From: Novipirellula artificiosorum
GTDB taxonomy: Bacteria > Planctomycetota > Planctomycetia > Pirellulales > Pirellulaceae
Direction of reading: 5' to 3'
NCBI RefSeq assembly: GCF_007860135.1
Contig: NZ_SJPV01000019.1
Location: forward strand, 1-64,000
DNA length: 64,000 bases
Position 1 is the stretch's first letter. Each line of letters opens with the position of its first letter. The notes beneath the pieces were generated by a model. That model worked only from the letters and a program-made list of their open reading frames with translations, searched no databases and was not told where the DNA came from. A program made the translations under genes and the position numbers. Below, piece after piece: positions 35,401-50,400 of this stretch.

Positions 35401-38400
35401 GGCAGCCGATCCGCCAACAGAGATGAATTCAATGACAAAATCTGCCAGTCCATCGTCGCTGATTTCAATGTCAACTTCGGTTGGCTCCGTAACAATCGGC
35501 GGGGTGAGAGCGGTGATGGTGACAATCGGGGCTTCACGATCAGACGGGTTGCGTACCAAGATCGTTTGTGTCGTGGTCGTCGTGCGTCCTTCGATATCCG
35601 TCACCGTGGCGACGGCTTCGTAACGACCGGGCGAGTCCGCAACGAAGCGACCTTGACCGAGTCCGTCCAGCACAATCGGTTCACCATCGACCGTCAAGGT
35701 CGCTTCACCAATCGCTACATCGCTATCGGCGATGGGTTCGATGAGGATCGATTGGCCTGGTGTGGCCGGGAAGCTTGGCGTGGTGACAATTCGCAACTTG
35801 GGTGAGACCGGATCAAGTGATGCGATGAGTGTCAATGCTCGCTGAGTTTCCAACGCTCCGTCCGTGGCGGTCAGTCGCACGGTGTAAGTGCCTGTCTGGA
35901 AGCTTTGCGGCGTCCACTGCAGCACGTTGTCGGTTCCGACGATGTTCAACGTCGCGCCCTCGGGCAAATCACGAGCCAACAACGTGACCGCATCACCATC
36001 GGGATCACTGGCGGGTACCGTCAAAGTGAACGTCTCGCCGATTTGTGCATTACGAAGCTGGGGTGCTTCGATCTTTGGTGACCGATTCGTGTTGAGCACT
36101 TGCACTTCGATATCGAGTGAGTCGCTCGCACCGCTGGGGTCCGTCACGATGAACGGCAGCACATAGTCACCGGCCGAGTCATAATCGATATCCCATATCA
36201 CGGTTCGTGTTTGTGGGTCAAAGCTGAATCCCGAAACCGAATCACCGCTGTACCCATAAACAAGCGGCTCGCCATCGGCATCACCTGCGTTGACACTGAA
36301 TACCAACTGGTCTCCTTCGCGGCCAAACAGTCGTGGCAACGTGCTAAAGACAGGCGTTTGGTTCGTGTTGGTCACTGTGATCAACACATCTTCACTGCGC
36401 GATCCAGCTCCATCGGACGCTGTGATGCGAATGCGGTACGTACCCGCTTGCGTTGCCGACGGCGTCCAATCAAAGACACCCGTGGCGGGATCAAAATGGA
36501 CCCCTGTGGGCAGACTTCCCGTCGATGCTCCTTGAACCAATGATGCCGAAAAGAAAACGGTATCGCTGTCGGCATCGGTCGCTTCTGCGGCAATCGTCAG
36601 CGTTTGTCCTTCGGCGATCGTTTGGGCGCCGATCGGACTCAAGTCTGGCCGCACGTTGTTATTGCGAACGGTCAGTTTGACGGTTTGCGAATCGGTCAGT
36701 ACATCGCCCGCGCCGTCGTTGCCACTGTCGGCCACATGGAACGAGATCGTTGTTTCGCCAATGTCCGCAGCCGTGGGCGTCCAGCTAAAGATCGCTCGCC
36801 CATAGAAATCGGGCTCCGCAAACGCCGCGTTACTGGGTAACGTACTGGTCGTGAACGTCAAGTCATCTTGGTCAGCATCCTTGACGTTGAGTGTCAACGT
36901 GAACGGTTGCCCGACCAAAGCAACCGAATCAAACACCGGATCAAACACCGGCGGTTCGTTGTCACTGGTCGCTTGCAGAATGAATTGGACCGATTCCGAA
37001 AGTGGTAATTCACCGATCGTCTCTTTCGCCGAAACCGTCACGAGGTAATCGCCGCGATGACCGGGTTCGGGAGCCACCGAAAGCATTCCGGTTCCGTCGC
37101 CGTTATCGACAAACGTCGCCCATGAAGGCAACCCAGCGGCTTGACCGATCTTCACATTGAGTGTAATCGGCCCACCATCGGGATCTGTGGCGACAATCGG
37201 AATCTCAAGCGTTGCGCCAACGGGGACGATCTTATTCTCAATCGTGGTGATCTCGGGGCGGAAGTTGGCATCGCGGACGTTGATCGCCAATGTCACCGTG
37301 TCACTGCTGGGTGTTCCCGTCCCATCGCCATCGTCGGTTGCGGTAAAGCGAATCTCGAATCGCTCGGTATTCTTATCCCCTGTTGCATCAAAAGACGGCG
37401 TCCACAAAAAGACTTGCCGCTCGGCATCGTAAGTTGCATCCGGTGGCAGCGCATCGTGAGTGTAAACCAGATTAGGCAAAAACGCTTCGAAGTCGATGAA
37501 GAAATCTTCGCTTGTCGACAAGGGATCCGTCGGAGCGACGGGGAATTCGGGGTCGAACGCGGCAACTCGCACCGACAATGTTTGGCCTTCGAAGATGGTA
37601 AAGTCATCAATCGAAGGGAACGCTACGGGGCCGTTGAGGTTGTTGACCGTTAACGTTGTCGCCACTTGGGCAAGCGATGTACCGTCATCGGCAAAGAACG
37701 TCAACTCGAACACGCCATGTTGATCAAAGCCTGGCGTCCACTCGAAGGATCCGGTGTTCGGATCCAAGAATGCACCGGGCGGCAAATTAGGCGACAGGTA
37801 TCGAATCGCATCGCCATCTTCGTCTTCGGCAAACAAGCGGAACGCGATCGCGTCGCCTTCGTTGATCGTCCGATCGGCGACGGGGGAGATCGTTGGCGGC
37901 ACATTGTTGTTGGCGATCACGATATCGAACGAGACGCTGGATTCGACGAAGCCATCACTGGCGATCAGCGTCACGTTTTCATACTCGCCCGCATCATCGC
38001 CACCCGGTCGCCAACGCAGTGCCTGTCCGAGGTGGTCGAACACCGCGCCCGGCGGTAAATGATCGGCAAAGTAGAAGAGGTCATCGCCATCCGGATCAAA
38101 CGCACTGACGGGTATTTCGATAAAATCGCCTTCGGTCGCAAATCGGTCCCCGACTGGCGCAAGGATCGGAGCACGGTTGGCTCCCGACACATCAACGGTC
38201 CATGTTTGTCGGCGGTAGGCACCACGAGCGTCATAGGCACGCAGTTCAAACTGAGCGACGGGACTGTTTCGCTTCAACGGCATCCATTCGATCGCGCCGG
38301 TCTCGGAATTGACCTTGGCTCCTTCAGGCGCATCCGTCAGCACATAGCGGAGATTCGCACCGTCGGGATCTTCCGCTTCGGCAACGTAATCATACTGGCC

Positions 38401-41400
38401 ACCGACTGCGGCAGTTGTCACGGGCGAAGAAAGGAACAACGGCAATTCATTCGGGGGCAACGTTGCCAAGACAATGGGATCAAAGTTCAGATCCAGTAAA
38501 TTTGGATTAGCGATCGTGATGGTTTGAGCGACTGCGGAAGTACGTGCTGCCAACACCGCTCCATCCACCATCAGCTGGAATCCGTTGGCATCCGCAGGTG
38601 CGCCATTGTTTCCGAAGAAGACGACGGAGTCGTCACCAAGCCCGTTGAAGAGAATGTTGATTGGCCCCGCGATATCGAAGTCGGCGGTGTTGCTGATAAC
38701 AACATCAAACAACAGCGTTCCGTCGGCGCGATTGATTCGCGTGTTCTCGTACGAAACCTCTGTCGAGATCGAAACGTCTTCAAATATTCGGAAGGTCGTC
38801 GAGAAACCGCTGCCGCCGATCGGGACTCCTTGTTCGCTTTCGATCGATGGTGCGACGGTCAATTCATATTCCGCAGGTGGTAAGGACTCGAACAGCAATT
38901 CGCTCGTTCGTGAACCGGCATCGTAACGCACTGCGCCGATGGAAACGTCTTGCCCCGTTTCTTTGTTAAGAATCTTATAGTTGGTCGGACGTGTTGCACT
39001 GGCAGGTTTTGCGGTATCGGTAGCGTTGAGTGAGACATCGAATACAAGCGAAGCACGGTTGTTGCCATCTTGGATAATCGTTTCGATCACGCGAGGTGCC
39101 GCGACAGAGAAGAAGACATCGACTTGCCCGCCTTGTGTGACCAGGAATCGGTCGCCGCTGAGCGGTTCGATCCCTTCAACGCGTCCGCTTCCGCTGGTTG
39201 CGATTGTGGTTTGCCGCAGGGAAAGGGGATCGACGATCGAAACACGGCCGTTCTTTTCGTGTCCTACGATCAACGCTCCTTCGAGGAGTGATCCCGGCGA
39301 ACCGAACGCCAACGATTCTGCGCCGCCGTCGACCGTGGCAATGCGCTCAGCCCTGCCGCGGAAGTTGAATCGCAAGATTTGGCCACCCGATGGCCAGGCG
39401 GTCCCGTACAGTGTTCCATCCGCGGCGACCGCCATCGCATCGACGCGAATGTCGCTGAACGGTGTCAGTTTCCGCGAGGCGGTGTCGAAGCGACTGATGC
39501 CAGAGGTTGTCGAAACATAAAGTGCCGTTTCGCCAGGAATTGCGGCGATCCCCAAAGCGATGCCGGAAGAGATTTCATCCAGCACCGCACCGGTAGCCGG
39601 ATCGAGCTGCAACAGCCCTTGGCCGCCCGTGGATGCCCAAAGCTGTCCTGCCGCATCGAACGCCAATTCATAGATGGGCGTGGAACCCGTGGCCAACGCC
39701 GTCGGCTCACTCGATTGTGAGTCAATTCGGTAAAGCTGATTCCGTCCGGCACCACCGGACACGTACAGACTGCCATCGGGTCCAACGGCCATTGCCAATG
39801 CACCGATTCCTGCACCCGAGTCACCAGGAATCGTTGCAAAGCGTTCGGCTGCTAAGGGGCGGGTCACTCGTGCGAACTGGCTTGGCCGCGTCGCACTCGT
39901 TCGCGATGGAATTCCGAACGCCGATTCTTCGAACAAACGATCGGCGACCGTTTCCGCTTGACGCTCGGCCTTGGGAAGCGGTGGTGCGGCCACGACCGTC
40001 GCCGGAGCGGCGCCGCCTAGATTGATCTCTGGCACGAGTCGCGGCACGCGGATGCCGTCAGCCACGGGCTCGACATTCCCTGCCGCATCGATCGATCGCA
40101 CTAAGAAGGTGGGGGTTTCGCCCGTGGTTGCTTCGTACACAAACGACGTTGCACTCGTTCGATACAAAACGCTACGGAACCGAGTACCACCGTCGCGAGA
40201 GACCAGCAGCGAATAGGCTGCCACGCCGCTGCCCCCTTCGTCGTCCGCCGCCGACCAATTCACTTGATAACGATCTCCGCCAATGGGTGTCGCCGTGTAC
40301 GTGCTGACCGGAGCAACGGCATCGAGCGTTGCCGCGGTCACCAGCGAATCGACCGGGGCCCCACCGTCGACGATCACTCTGGCGGAGAGCAAGATTTCAT
40401 CGCCGGTCCGTACTTCGTTTTCTTCGTCACCCGCCGCATTGGTATCGTTCGCACTGACAAAGAACCCGACCTTGACCGATTCACCCGGTTGTAACAAACC
40501 GATCGCGGAATCCCTCGGCGGTAAACCGTCACGAGGATCAATTGCACGAAGCAGATACGTGGCAACTCGCGTAGTTGCGTCCACCCCAGCGGTGACTTGT
40601 AATTGATAGCCGTCGCTGTCAAACAGATCGAATTCGCCCACAAAATTCGGTCGACCGGGAGGCAGCGCAATCGTGCGGCTGCCGAGCCGAATGTCGGACA
40701 ATTGGAAGGATCGTTCGTCAAGCGTTTCGTCGAGCGGAACGACGATGCGAATCTCGCGAGCTGCTTCGGACGAGTCGTTGTCGTAGGTCATCGTGACCGC
40801 ATAGGGCAGTGGCGTTTCAATGGGAACAAAGTTGAGTTCACCAAAACCGGTTGGCGCGGTCATCGTCACCCGTTCGGAAACCTGATCGCCGATGCCGTCG
40901 GTATCGAATACGATATCCTCGACGACTTCGCCGCCATCGAAACGTGGCGGTGGCCCCGCTCGCAATTCGAATGCGACAAACGAGGTCGGATTGGGGAGTC
41001 CGAGATCATAGTCTTCTCGTTCTGGAACGGTACCTCCGCCATTGACCTCTTCGGTGTGCCCAAAATAGACGCGAAGTTTTTCGATTAACTCGCTCAGTGT
41101 CGTCTCGGCGGTTGCTAAGTTCGCGGCTGCGTCGTCGATGATCCCGGCACCCGCATCTCCACCCAACAGTCCACCGATGGCGCTGAAGAACAAATTGACA
41201 TTGTCCGACGAAGCCGTTGCGGTCGGTGGTGAGTCCTCTTCACGAAGCAGTCCCGTGTCGGCGAGTGCCGTCAGGAACAAGTCGGTGAATGCAGCGGAAT
41301 CAGCCGCGATCGACGTGAGAGCGATGGGAGCGTCGTCGTCGCCAAGAATCACATCTCGCAGTCGGGCTGCTTCAGCGCGTTGATATTCGACATACTGCTG

Positions 41401-44400
41401 ACTGGTCAGCGGCGTTGCCGCAGCGGTGACGTAGAAGTCAAACCCCAAATCATCGAGCTCGCCCGGGCCCAGTTCTTTCAAGAAATTCGGGTTTGTTTCC
41501 AGCAGTTCGCGCAGTCCTGGGTAGATCGTCACCGCGCTACCGACTTCGGTCACACCGCTTGCGGGCAAATCGATCGCGACAGCTCGAGCGGTCAACACGC
41601 CATCGAGATTGAGTTCAGGGGTGACGCTGCTGAAGTCGAAGGTCGAAATCGAATCGAACAGCGGCGCGATCGTTCCTGCATCCCCACGAAGACCCGAAAC
41701 GAACTGGATCGCGGGACCAGGAATCAAGTCTTGGCGTTTATTCTTGATATTTGGAAAAGCGTATTCAATGATCGTGTAAGGCGTATCGACATTGGCAAGG
41801 TTCTGAGCTGCAAACCCATACGCACCGGTCGCCCCGAGATCAATTTGCGCCGGGCCACCCACACCAACGTTCACTTCGAGCGGATCGGCGGCTTCGACTT
41901 GGAATCGATAGGGATCGATCGCGACACGTCCGTCGGGGTGAATCACCTGCACGTCATACAAGCCATGTGGCGCGTCGCGAAGGTCAAAAACGGCAATGAT
42001 TTTTGTAGCGTCGACTCGAGTGACGGACACCGGTGCGAACTCAGCGAAGGTCGGGCGGACCAAACGAACGGCCGCTTGCTCGGGGAACTCGGCTCCGGAA
42101 ATCGTCATCGTTACGTAGCGATCATCACCCCCGGAATCTGGGGTCACCCCCGTGATCCCAAACGGAATCCGGGTGGCATTCATCGTGATCGGATACTCGT
42201 TGCGGTTGCGAGGATCGTAGGTTTGCTCTTCCAAGTCGACTCGCACCCCAGCGCGCGCCATGATGAAATAGCGTCCGCCGAGTGTTTCGGGAATCAGCAA
42301 CGATTGATCGGCCTTCAAATAACCTTGATAGGCGGCATCAAAGTCAAATGGCCGTGGTAACCCTTCGTGCTTGGCATAGAGCTCATGAGAACCCACATCG
42401 GTTGTGCTGTCCAAATCGATGCGAATCGTTTGCCCTGGCGACGTATCGAGTTGGAACAGTCGCGAAACACCTTCGGCCAACTGATCTTCGAGCGGGATAT
42501 CGAGCCGAATGAGCGGCACGGTCACTGCGACCGAATCGGCAGACGGCAGGTCGTTGTTACGATTGTTCTCACCCTCGATAACGTCGTCAAAAATGTCGGT
42601 TCGGACAATGATTTGGTAATCGTCGGGCAGAACGACCGGAATTTCAAAGTCGAGCGATGCGGTATAGGTATCACCCGGGTCGAGGGTGCGAACGAAGTTG
42701 GCTTCGACTCGGCCCAGCAACCGATCGCCAACATCCCAAATGTTATCCGCAGATAGGTAGACGGCATCAGCGATTCGTGCTCGCGCTCGCACATCGCCAC
42801 GGTTTTCCACCGTCCAGGAAACCGTCAACACATCCCCCACGCCACCGGAGCTTGGCGCAGCGATATCGATGACTTGCAAATCAGACGGTGGTGGCTGGAC
42901 GATCAACATCGGCGTATCGGCAACGCGGATGTTGTTGGTTTCGTCCGTTTCCAGGACCTCGCCGTCGGGCCGCGACGCGCCGGGCACATCGGTCGCAACA
43001 ATCACGTAATAGTCGCCAACCAAACCACGAGGCACGCGAACCGTTTCGGTAATCGTGCCCGTCTCGCTGGGACCGAGAGCATCGGTACGTTTTATTTGCT
43101 TGACATAATGATCACTCGATACATCCAAGAATCGGTCTCGCGACAGGTAGACACGATCGTAGTACGGTGTTTGCCGGGACGGAATGGCTCCACCATCGTT
43201 GCTGTAGACATAGCTAAACGAAAAATCCTCTCCTACGTCGATTCGAGTGGTGTTGGTGAGTGAATCAATCGTCAGATCCGGTGCGGGGACGAATTGCACG
43301 TCCAACAGCAGACTTGCCTGATTGTCACCTTCGCCTTCAAACTCCAATACCTTGTCGTTGACCGCGCCCAATCGTGTCGGCCCGGCCGATTGGGGATAGG
43401 GCAGCGGCCGTCCGTAGCTGCGCGAGGAGAATGTCGAATCGGCAAACGCAATCAAGTAAAAGTCGCCACCGATGTTGTCGGGCATTCGGACTTGGAAGTT
43501 GACATCATAGCTATCGCCAATCCCGAGTGTTTCGAGCTGTTGGTTGTTGCCTAATTCAATGTCGTATGCATCGATCGACGTATCGGTGGATAAGAACACG
43601 CGATCCGCCCAGCGATCGACGCGAGTGGCTCGGGTGCCTGAATTGGTAACCGTGAAGGACACGTCCAGAAGACTTCCACTATCGGGATCGACGGGGACCG
43701 CAACCAGGTCGCTGATCGTCAAATCGGCTTCGGCATACTCGACCGCGATTTCATTGGACACCTTGAAGTTGTTTGACTTGTTGCCGTCTTCCCAAGGCTT
43801 ATCGGCGAGGTAGCCGACCCAGTCGGGAAAGGAGCCTTTGCTCCATCGGTTCAAGACGGGATGGCCGTAGCGATTGACCGTGATGTTGGTAAAGACGTGT
43901 GCATACCACTTGCCACTGCTGCCCGGCGGCGTGGCGACGACGATCGAATCGGAATAGGTTTCGCCGGGGCCGATCGGATCGTCCAGAACTCGGACTTTCG
44001 ATCCGGCCAAGATCGCGCGGCTGGCATCGAAGACGAGGTCTTTCGATAGATAGATGTATTGTCGGACCGAATCGGTATCGGCAGCCGTCGCATGGTCGCC
44101 TTCGTTTCGCACGATCCAGTTGACCGTGATCGGTTCGCCCGATTGGCTCTGGGGCGTTGCCGTTACGGTTTCGACAACCAAGTCCGTCAGCGCGTCATCG
44201 ACGGGCAATTCAGCAGAACCGACATTGTTGTCGTCGAAGGGTCCTTCGTAAACCAATTGCAAGGTATTCGTGGGACCCGCGAGAATGGCCCGCAGTTCGG
44301 TTTGCGAAAACTTCTTTAAATCGCTGATCTTCGTTTCACCGAGCGGTTTCCCCGTTGCCGCTTCGACTCGTTTCAAGACCGCGGCAACTTCATCGAGAAA

Positions 44401-47400
44401 TTTTGCCTCTTGCGTCAGTGCAATGCGTGGATCGACATTCGTTCGCACCAACACGTGTGAACTGCTGGCGGTGGGGGGGAGCGTAAACTCGGCCGCTTGC
44501 GAATAGGATTGGTTCGGTTGTAAACGCCCGGCATGAGGCAGTGCAAAGACGAGTTGGTCAGACGGATCCCAGATGCTGTCATCGGAGAGATAGATCGCAT
44601 CGGCCCAACTTTCGCGATCGGTCGCAACGGTACCGATATTGTCCACGGTCCAACTCAGCGATAGCTTCGCGCCACCAACGATTGGCAGCGGGATACCATT
44701 GTCATCCGTTGGTACGGTCACCTCGGCAACTCGCAAATCGGCGGGTGGTGTCAACAGTACGTTTAGCGGCGTGCTGCCGAAATTGCTGCCTTCCAAGTTG
44801 TTTGGTGCATCGGGGTTCACGTTCGATTCGAACGCTGCCTCATAGACTCGGCCATAGCCATCGGCGTAAACCGTTAAGAAATACTGTCCTGTTAATCCAG
44901 CCGGGATATTCACGGTCGTTTCCGCCAGATAGCTTTCGCCAACTTCCAACACGCCGCTGTGTCCGTAGGTGCCGATCAAACGGTCACCGCGAGAAGACTT
45001 TGGGCCGTCTTTGCCGAGCGTTAGCCAAATTTGATCGGTCCACGATCCAGGAACGGTTGGACCGGAACCACGGTTGGCGACTTCGTAGCGAACGGTGAAC
45101 GAGGAATCATCAAACGAATCGCCAGGCCCCTGGATAAAGTCAACGACCAAGTCGGGCGGCGGCACGGGATTGGCATCGATCGCCAGTGCTTTCGCGTCAC
45201 GATTATTGTTTTCGCTTGGAAATTCATCGACGGCTCCCCTGGCATCGGTTTGCACCAGGATGAACCAATTTCCCGAGAGCGCCCGTGGGATCAAGAAGGT
45301 TGCCTCGGTCACGTATTCCGTGGACAAACCGTTGGCGGATCCCGGAAAACCGAGAGCCGAACCGTTGTCGAGTTCGCCCAGTAGAATCGCGCCGGACGTG
45401 CTGCTGGACGATGACGATAACCAAACGCGATCTTTCCAGCGGCTTCCGGCCGAGGGTGTATCGGCCGTGCCGAGGTTGCGTACCTTGAAACGGACATCAA
45501 GGATCGTGCCAGCGGTGATCGCGGCAGGGTAATCGCTCTCTACCGTGACTTGCAAATCAGGCCGTGGGCGTAGATTGATTTGGAACGGGTCGCTAAATCC
45601 GGTGTTCCGCAAATCGTCCGTTTCAAAGATGCTCTTATCCGTATCCGTATCGATAAAGAAGCGGAATTGGCCCGTCGTTCGCGGCAGCGTGACGATCTCG
45701 GTCCGTGTGACGGTTTTACCTGCGTCGATCGGATCGTCGAACGTGTATTTACCGAATGGGTACGTCTCTCCGCCGCCTGTGGACTGTAGATACAGCTTGT
45801 CACGCCATCCGGTCTCGGTTGTTTCGCCTTGATTCTCAATCGTCCAGGTGACTTCCACTTGGGTGCCATCCACAAACTCGGTCGCATCACCGATCGAAAC
45901 ACTTTGCACGACAAGATCGGCATTGGGCGGCGGAATGTAAAAGACATCGATCGCTTCGCTGCGAGCTTGGTTGCCGCCGCCGTCTTCACTGAGTGGTGCT
46001 AGCGAGTTGTAGACGAATTCGAAAGGTCCGCCGGTTCGCACAAACACGTAATGTTCGCCGTCGGTGTCTCGCGGCAGGATAAAACTTTCGGTACGCGTGT
46101 ACGCCGCGCCCGCTGATAGTGCTCCGCCATGCGTGCTACTGCCGATCAATCGCAGTCCTGTCGCACCGGTCGGATCGGAGGATAGGTAGACGTAGTCGGT
46201 CCAAGAATCTCGGTCGGTCGTGCCGGTGGCGCGTGCTTCGTTATTGCGGACGGTCCAGCTGACGTCGAGCGGTTGCCCGGAGGATGGCGAACCGGTCGTA
46301 CTGACCGAATCGACAACCAAATCGCTGTAGGTTGTTCGCGAAACGTCGACGAACGATGGCGGTGTGGCAACATTCGGTGCATCATCAGCGAGTTCAAAGA
46401 CGGCGTCGTTCACGTCGGTTTGAACAAACAGAGTGAAACGGCCTTGAGTACGAGCTGCTAAGGGGATGATTTCCGTGCGAGAGTATTCCGCATCGACCGG
46501 GACGATGCCGGTGTGTGTATAGCTGCCCAGAACGATATCGTCGGCATCGCCAAGAACGTCGTCGGTCGATAAGACCACGCGGTCGGTCCACGTGCTGACG
46601 CGGCCGGGTCCATCACCCACATTTTTCACGGTCCACGAAACCGTCAAATCCACCGGATCGCCGATGATCAACTCCGGTGCGGTGACCCCGGTCACCGTTA
46701 AGTCGGCGTACGGGAATAGCGAAATCTCGATCGGGTCGCTCGCGACCGCCGATGTCGCTTCGCCATCCCCTTCATTCACGCTGTTCTCGGAATCGGGAAC
46801 CACGATGAAGTGATGCGGACCGCTGATTGCTTCAGGAAGAGAGACCGTGAGCGATCGGGCAAGCGTTGCGTCGATCACCATATCGTCGGATGTTGACAAT
46901 TTACCGAGCAACACATCGTCCGTGGAAAAAACATCGTCGGTCGACAGATAGACGGCATCGGTCCAATCAGCCGTGGCGGTTTTGTCGCCGCGGTTGGTGA
47001 TCGTCCAATTCACCGTCACTTCTTCGCCACTGATCGGTGTCTGTCCTGCCGTTAATGCCACGCCGCTAGCAACCAAATCGGGTAAGGGCGCGACGGCGAT
47101 GGTGATCGCGGAATTCGACGACGTCGTATTGTTGCCTTCGGCCGTCGGTTCTTGAACACGGTTCGACGAATCGGTTTGGACGATGACGAAATAGTTGCCG
47201 GCCGCGACCGAGGCGGGAACGATCAACGATGCGGTCATCGTGTAGGAAGCGTTCGATCCGAGCGCGCCAGTATGGGTGACGTTGCCAAGAAAGATATCGC
47301 CGCCAAAGTCGGTATCACTACTGAGGTACAACCGATCGGTCCACGAGTCGACCGTCGTGGTCGCTGTGCCGTCGTTACGGACTCGCCACGTCACGTCGAT

Positions 47401-50400
47401 CGAATCGCCAATGAATCCGTTTGTCGGCACCGAAATCGCATCGACAATCAAGTCGGCGGGGGGATCTTCGAGTTCGATGGTGATCGGACGAACGAGTCGA
47501 TTGTTTGTTTCAACTTTTTCGAAGATCTGGCTCGAAGAATCGGTACGAACGATGATGAAGTATTCGCCGCTGATGCCAAAGGGAATCGCCGCATCAATCG
47601 ATCCGATGTAGGTTCCATCGACCGGCAGCACTTCGTCGTGAACCAAGGTGCCGAGCAAACGATCGTCGCCATTGCCGTAGATTTCGTCTTGTGACAGCAC
47701 CACGCGGTCAGTCCACGGATTTGCGGACACAGCATCGCCGATGTTTGTCACCGCCCACTCGACAGTGACGTTTTCCCCGTTTTTAGCCGCGTCGTTCGCT
47801 GAAATCGAATCAATCGTGAGATCAGGAGTGGCAAAAGAGACGGTCGCGATGAAACGATCTTCATCGACTTCACCGAACGTACCGTCGCCGTCTTGGTCCA
47901 TTGCGTTGCCGGACGGATCCAAAATGTTGGGACCGATCGTGAACGTGTATTCGCCAAGTGTGCTCTGGGTTGGGAACGAAATGCGGACCATGTCGCTGTC
48001 TCGCGCGACGACTTGGTTGACTGCGATCACACCGTTGGGACCGATCAACGAAACGTCTTGCGGAGTAAACGTCGACACATCGATCGCTTCGTCAAACGTG
48101 ACATCGACATAGAAATAGGGTTTGGTCACAAAGTCAGGTGTGTACGACATAATCCTCGGGCCGCCCGAATCAAGAGTGAAGCTCGACGTGAAAACGTCGT
48201 CGCCGACTTCACCCGCCGTGCCATCTTGGTCTTGGTCCATCGCGGTGCCTGCAACATCCGTCAGATTGGGGCCGATCGCAATGCTGTAGCCACCGGCACT
48301 GGTGACGGCAGCGAACGAAAGGGTGTAGGTCAAGGCGTCATCCGACGTGATGCCTGTGATGGGGATGACTCCATCCGGACCGGAGAGTGTGATATCGGCG
48401 ACACCGAATGTGTTGGCGTCGAGCGCTTCGGAGAAGGTAACACCAACGGACGCGAGTGGGGCGGGGATTGTACCGACAGGTACAAAGTCGGTGACGACCG
48501 GACCGGCGCCGGCCAAGGTTAGAGTGCTCTCGTAGCGGTCGTCAATTTCGCCGGGGATCGCGTCGCCATCGCTGTCCATGAAAGTGCCGCCAACATCCGT
48601 GATGCCGGGTCCAACGATGATTTCGTAATTCCCATCGGCTGTCGAACGAGTCAAGTTGATACGATACCTCGTGTCGGTAATCCGCTCGACGCTGTTTGCG
48701 GCCACGCGTCCGGCTGGACCGACAACACGCACGTCGCTTGTGGAAAAGCTGCCTTGATCAATAGGGACGTTGAAGGTGACTTCCAAGGACTCCAACGCGC
48801 CGACTTTCGTCCCCGTAGGTGACTGGGATACGATCCGTAGCGGTTGTCGATCGACGCTGATAGTGCTGAGGTAAACATCGTCCGTTTCACCGCCAACGCC
48901 GTTTGCGTTCTGATCGTGCAGGTTACCTGAAACGTCTTTGGCCGTTGGCTGAATGCGAAGTTCATAGTCGCCATCGATCGGTTGAGGGGGAAACGTCAAC
49001 CGAAACGTGGTGCCGGTATCGTCGATCGATTCGACGCCGAGCGTTGGAATGCCGTTGTTGAATTCCGCATCATCGCCGACCAGATAGAAATCATCATCAA
49101 ATGCCGTCTTCGTTCCCTGGGCGACGGACAGTTCAAATCCCGATGTGCCGGTCAGCTCATAGAACACGAAATTCAGCGGGTACTCGCCGGCGACAGGAAA
49201 ATCGAACGTAACCAAATCGGTTGAAAAAGCACGCCCGGCGGAATATTCGGCGGAAAAATCACCGATTTCTAGACGGTATCCGTCGTCGCTGCCGATCGCG
49301 AAGGTCCACGGACCCGCCTTGGGGACGACCAAAGTTGCGGTCGCTTCCAAAGCGAAATAGTTGTCATCCCCTGGTCCATCTAACGGGTTCAACCGATTGT
49401 TGTCAAAATTTGATCCTTGGGGGCCATAGTTGATGACCGGGGGGTTATCGAACAGGGTTTCGGCTTGGTTCTCACTATCGTCCAGCACAGCCAACGCGCC
49501 GGCAAGATCGCTGAACGACTCGGCTGCACGAACTGCCGTGACAGCGAAACCATCCGTCAATGACAACGGGGCAAACGCATCAAGTGCAGCTCGAACCGCT
49601 GGACTGATCAATTCCACCGATGCAGGAGTCAGTGTCGCGGGATCGATCGGTTCGTTGAAGGTCACGGTGAGCGAGGACAGTACCGACGAAGTGGTATCGG
49701 CCGGTGTTTGCGAAACGATTCGCGGCCCGGCCTTGTCGACGATGAACGATCCGTGGAAGAGATCGTCGGAAGGTTCGCCGGCGGTGCCATCTTGATCTTG
49801 GTCCATCGCCGTACCAGAAGAACCAAGAATCTCCGGACCGACCGACAACGTGTAGCTGCCTGCGTTATGGATGACGCCTGACAAGGTCACCTCGAACGCC
49901 CGGTCACTGATGGGGCGAACCGATTGGACCGAAGTGGTGCTTGGCCCCGACAGAGAGAAGTCGCTGACATCGATCGAATCGGCGATGATTGGCGAATCAA
50001 ACACGACCAGCAATCGATCCTGACCTTGGCCCAGATCGATCGTTCCCTGGTCACGAAGAGCAACCATCTCGGCATCGCTGACGCCACGATCGATGATCGA
50101 AACCTCGTCGATGCGACCTGAAAAGAATCCCGCATTATTGAATGTCGAACTACCGATACGAACGCCGGCGGTCGAGGGAGCGTAAGGCGTACCGATATCG
50201 AGACTGGCTCGTAGGACACCATCCGTGAAGAGGTAGCAGATGTTGTCGCGCAGTGTTGCCGCCACATGGGTCCAAACACCCTGCACGGCCGTCACGCCAC
50301 TATCGAGAATTTGGCCTTTCACGATCGCGGCAAATTTTCCCTCGACAATTTCGATGGCCCAGTCTCGAAATTCCGCCCGCGTCCCCACGATCCCCGCTGA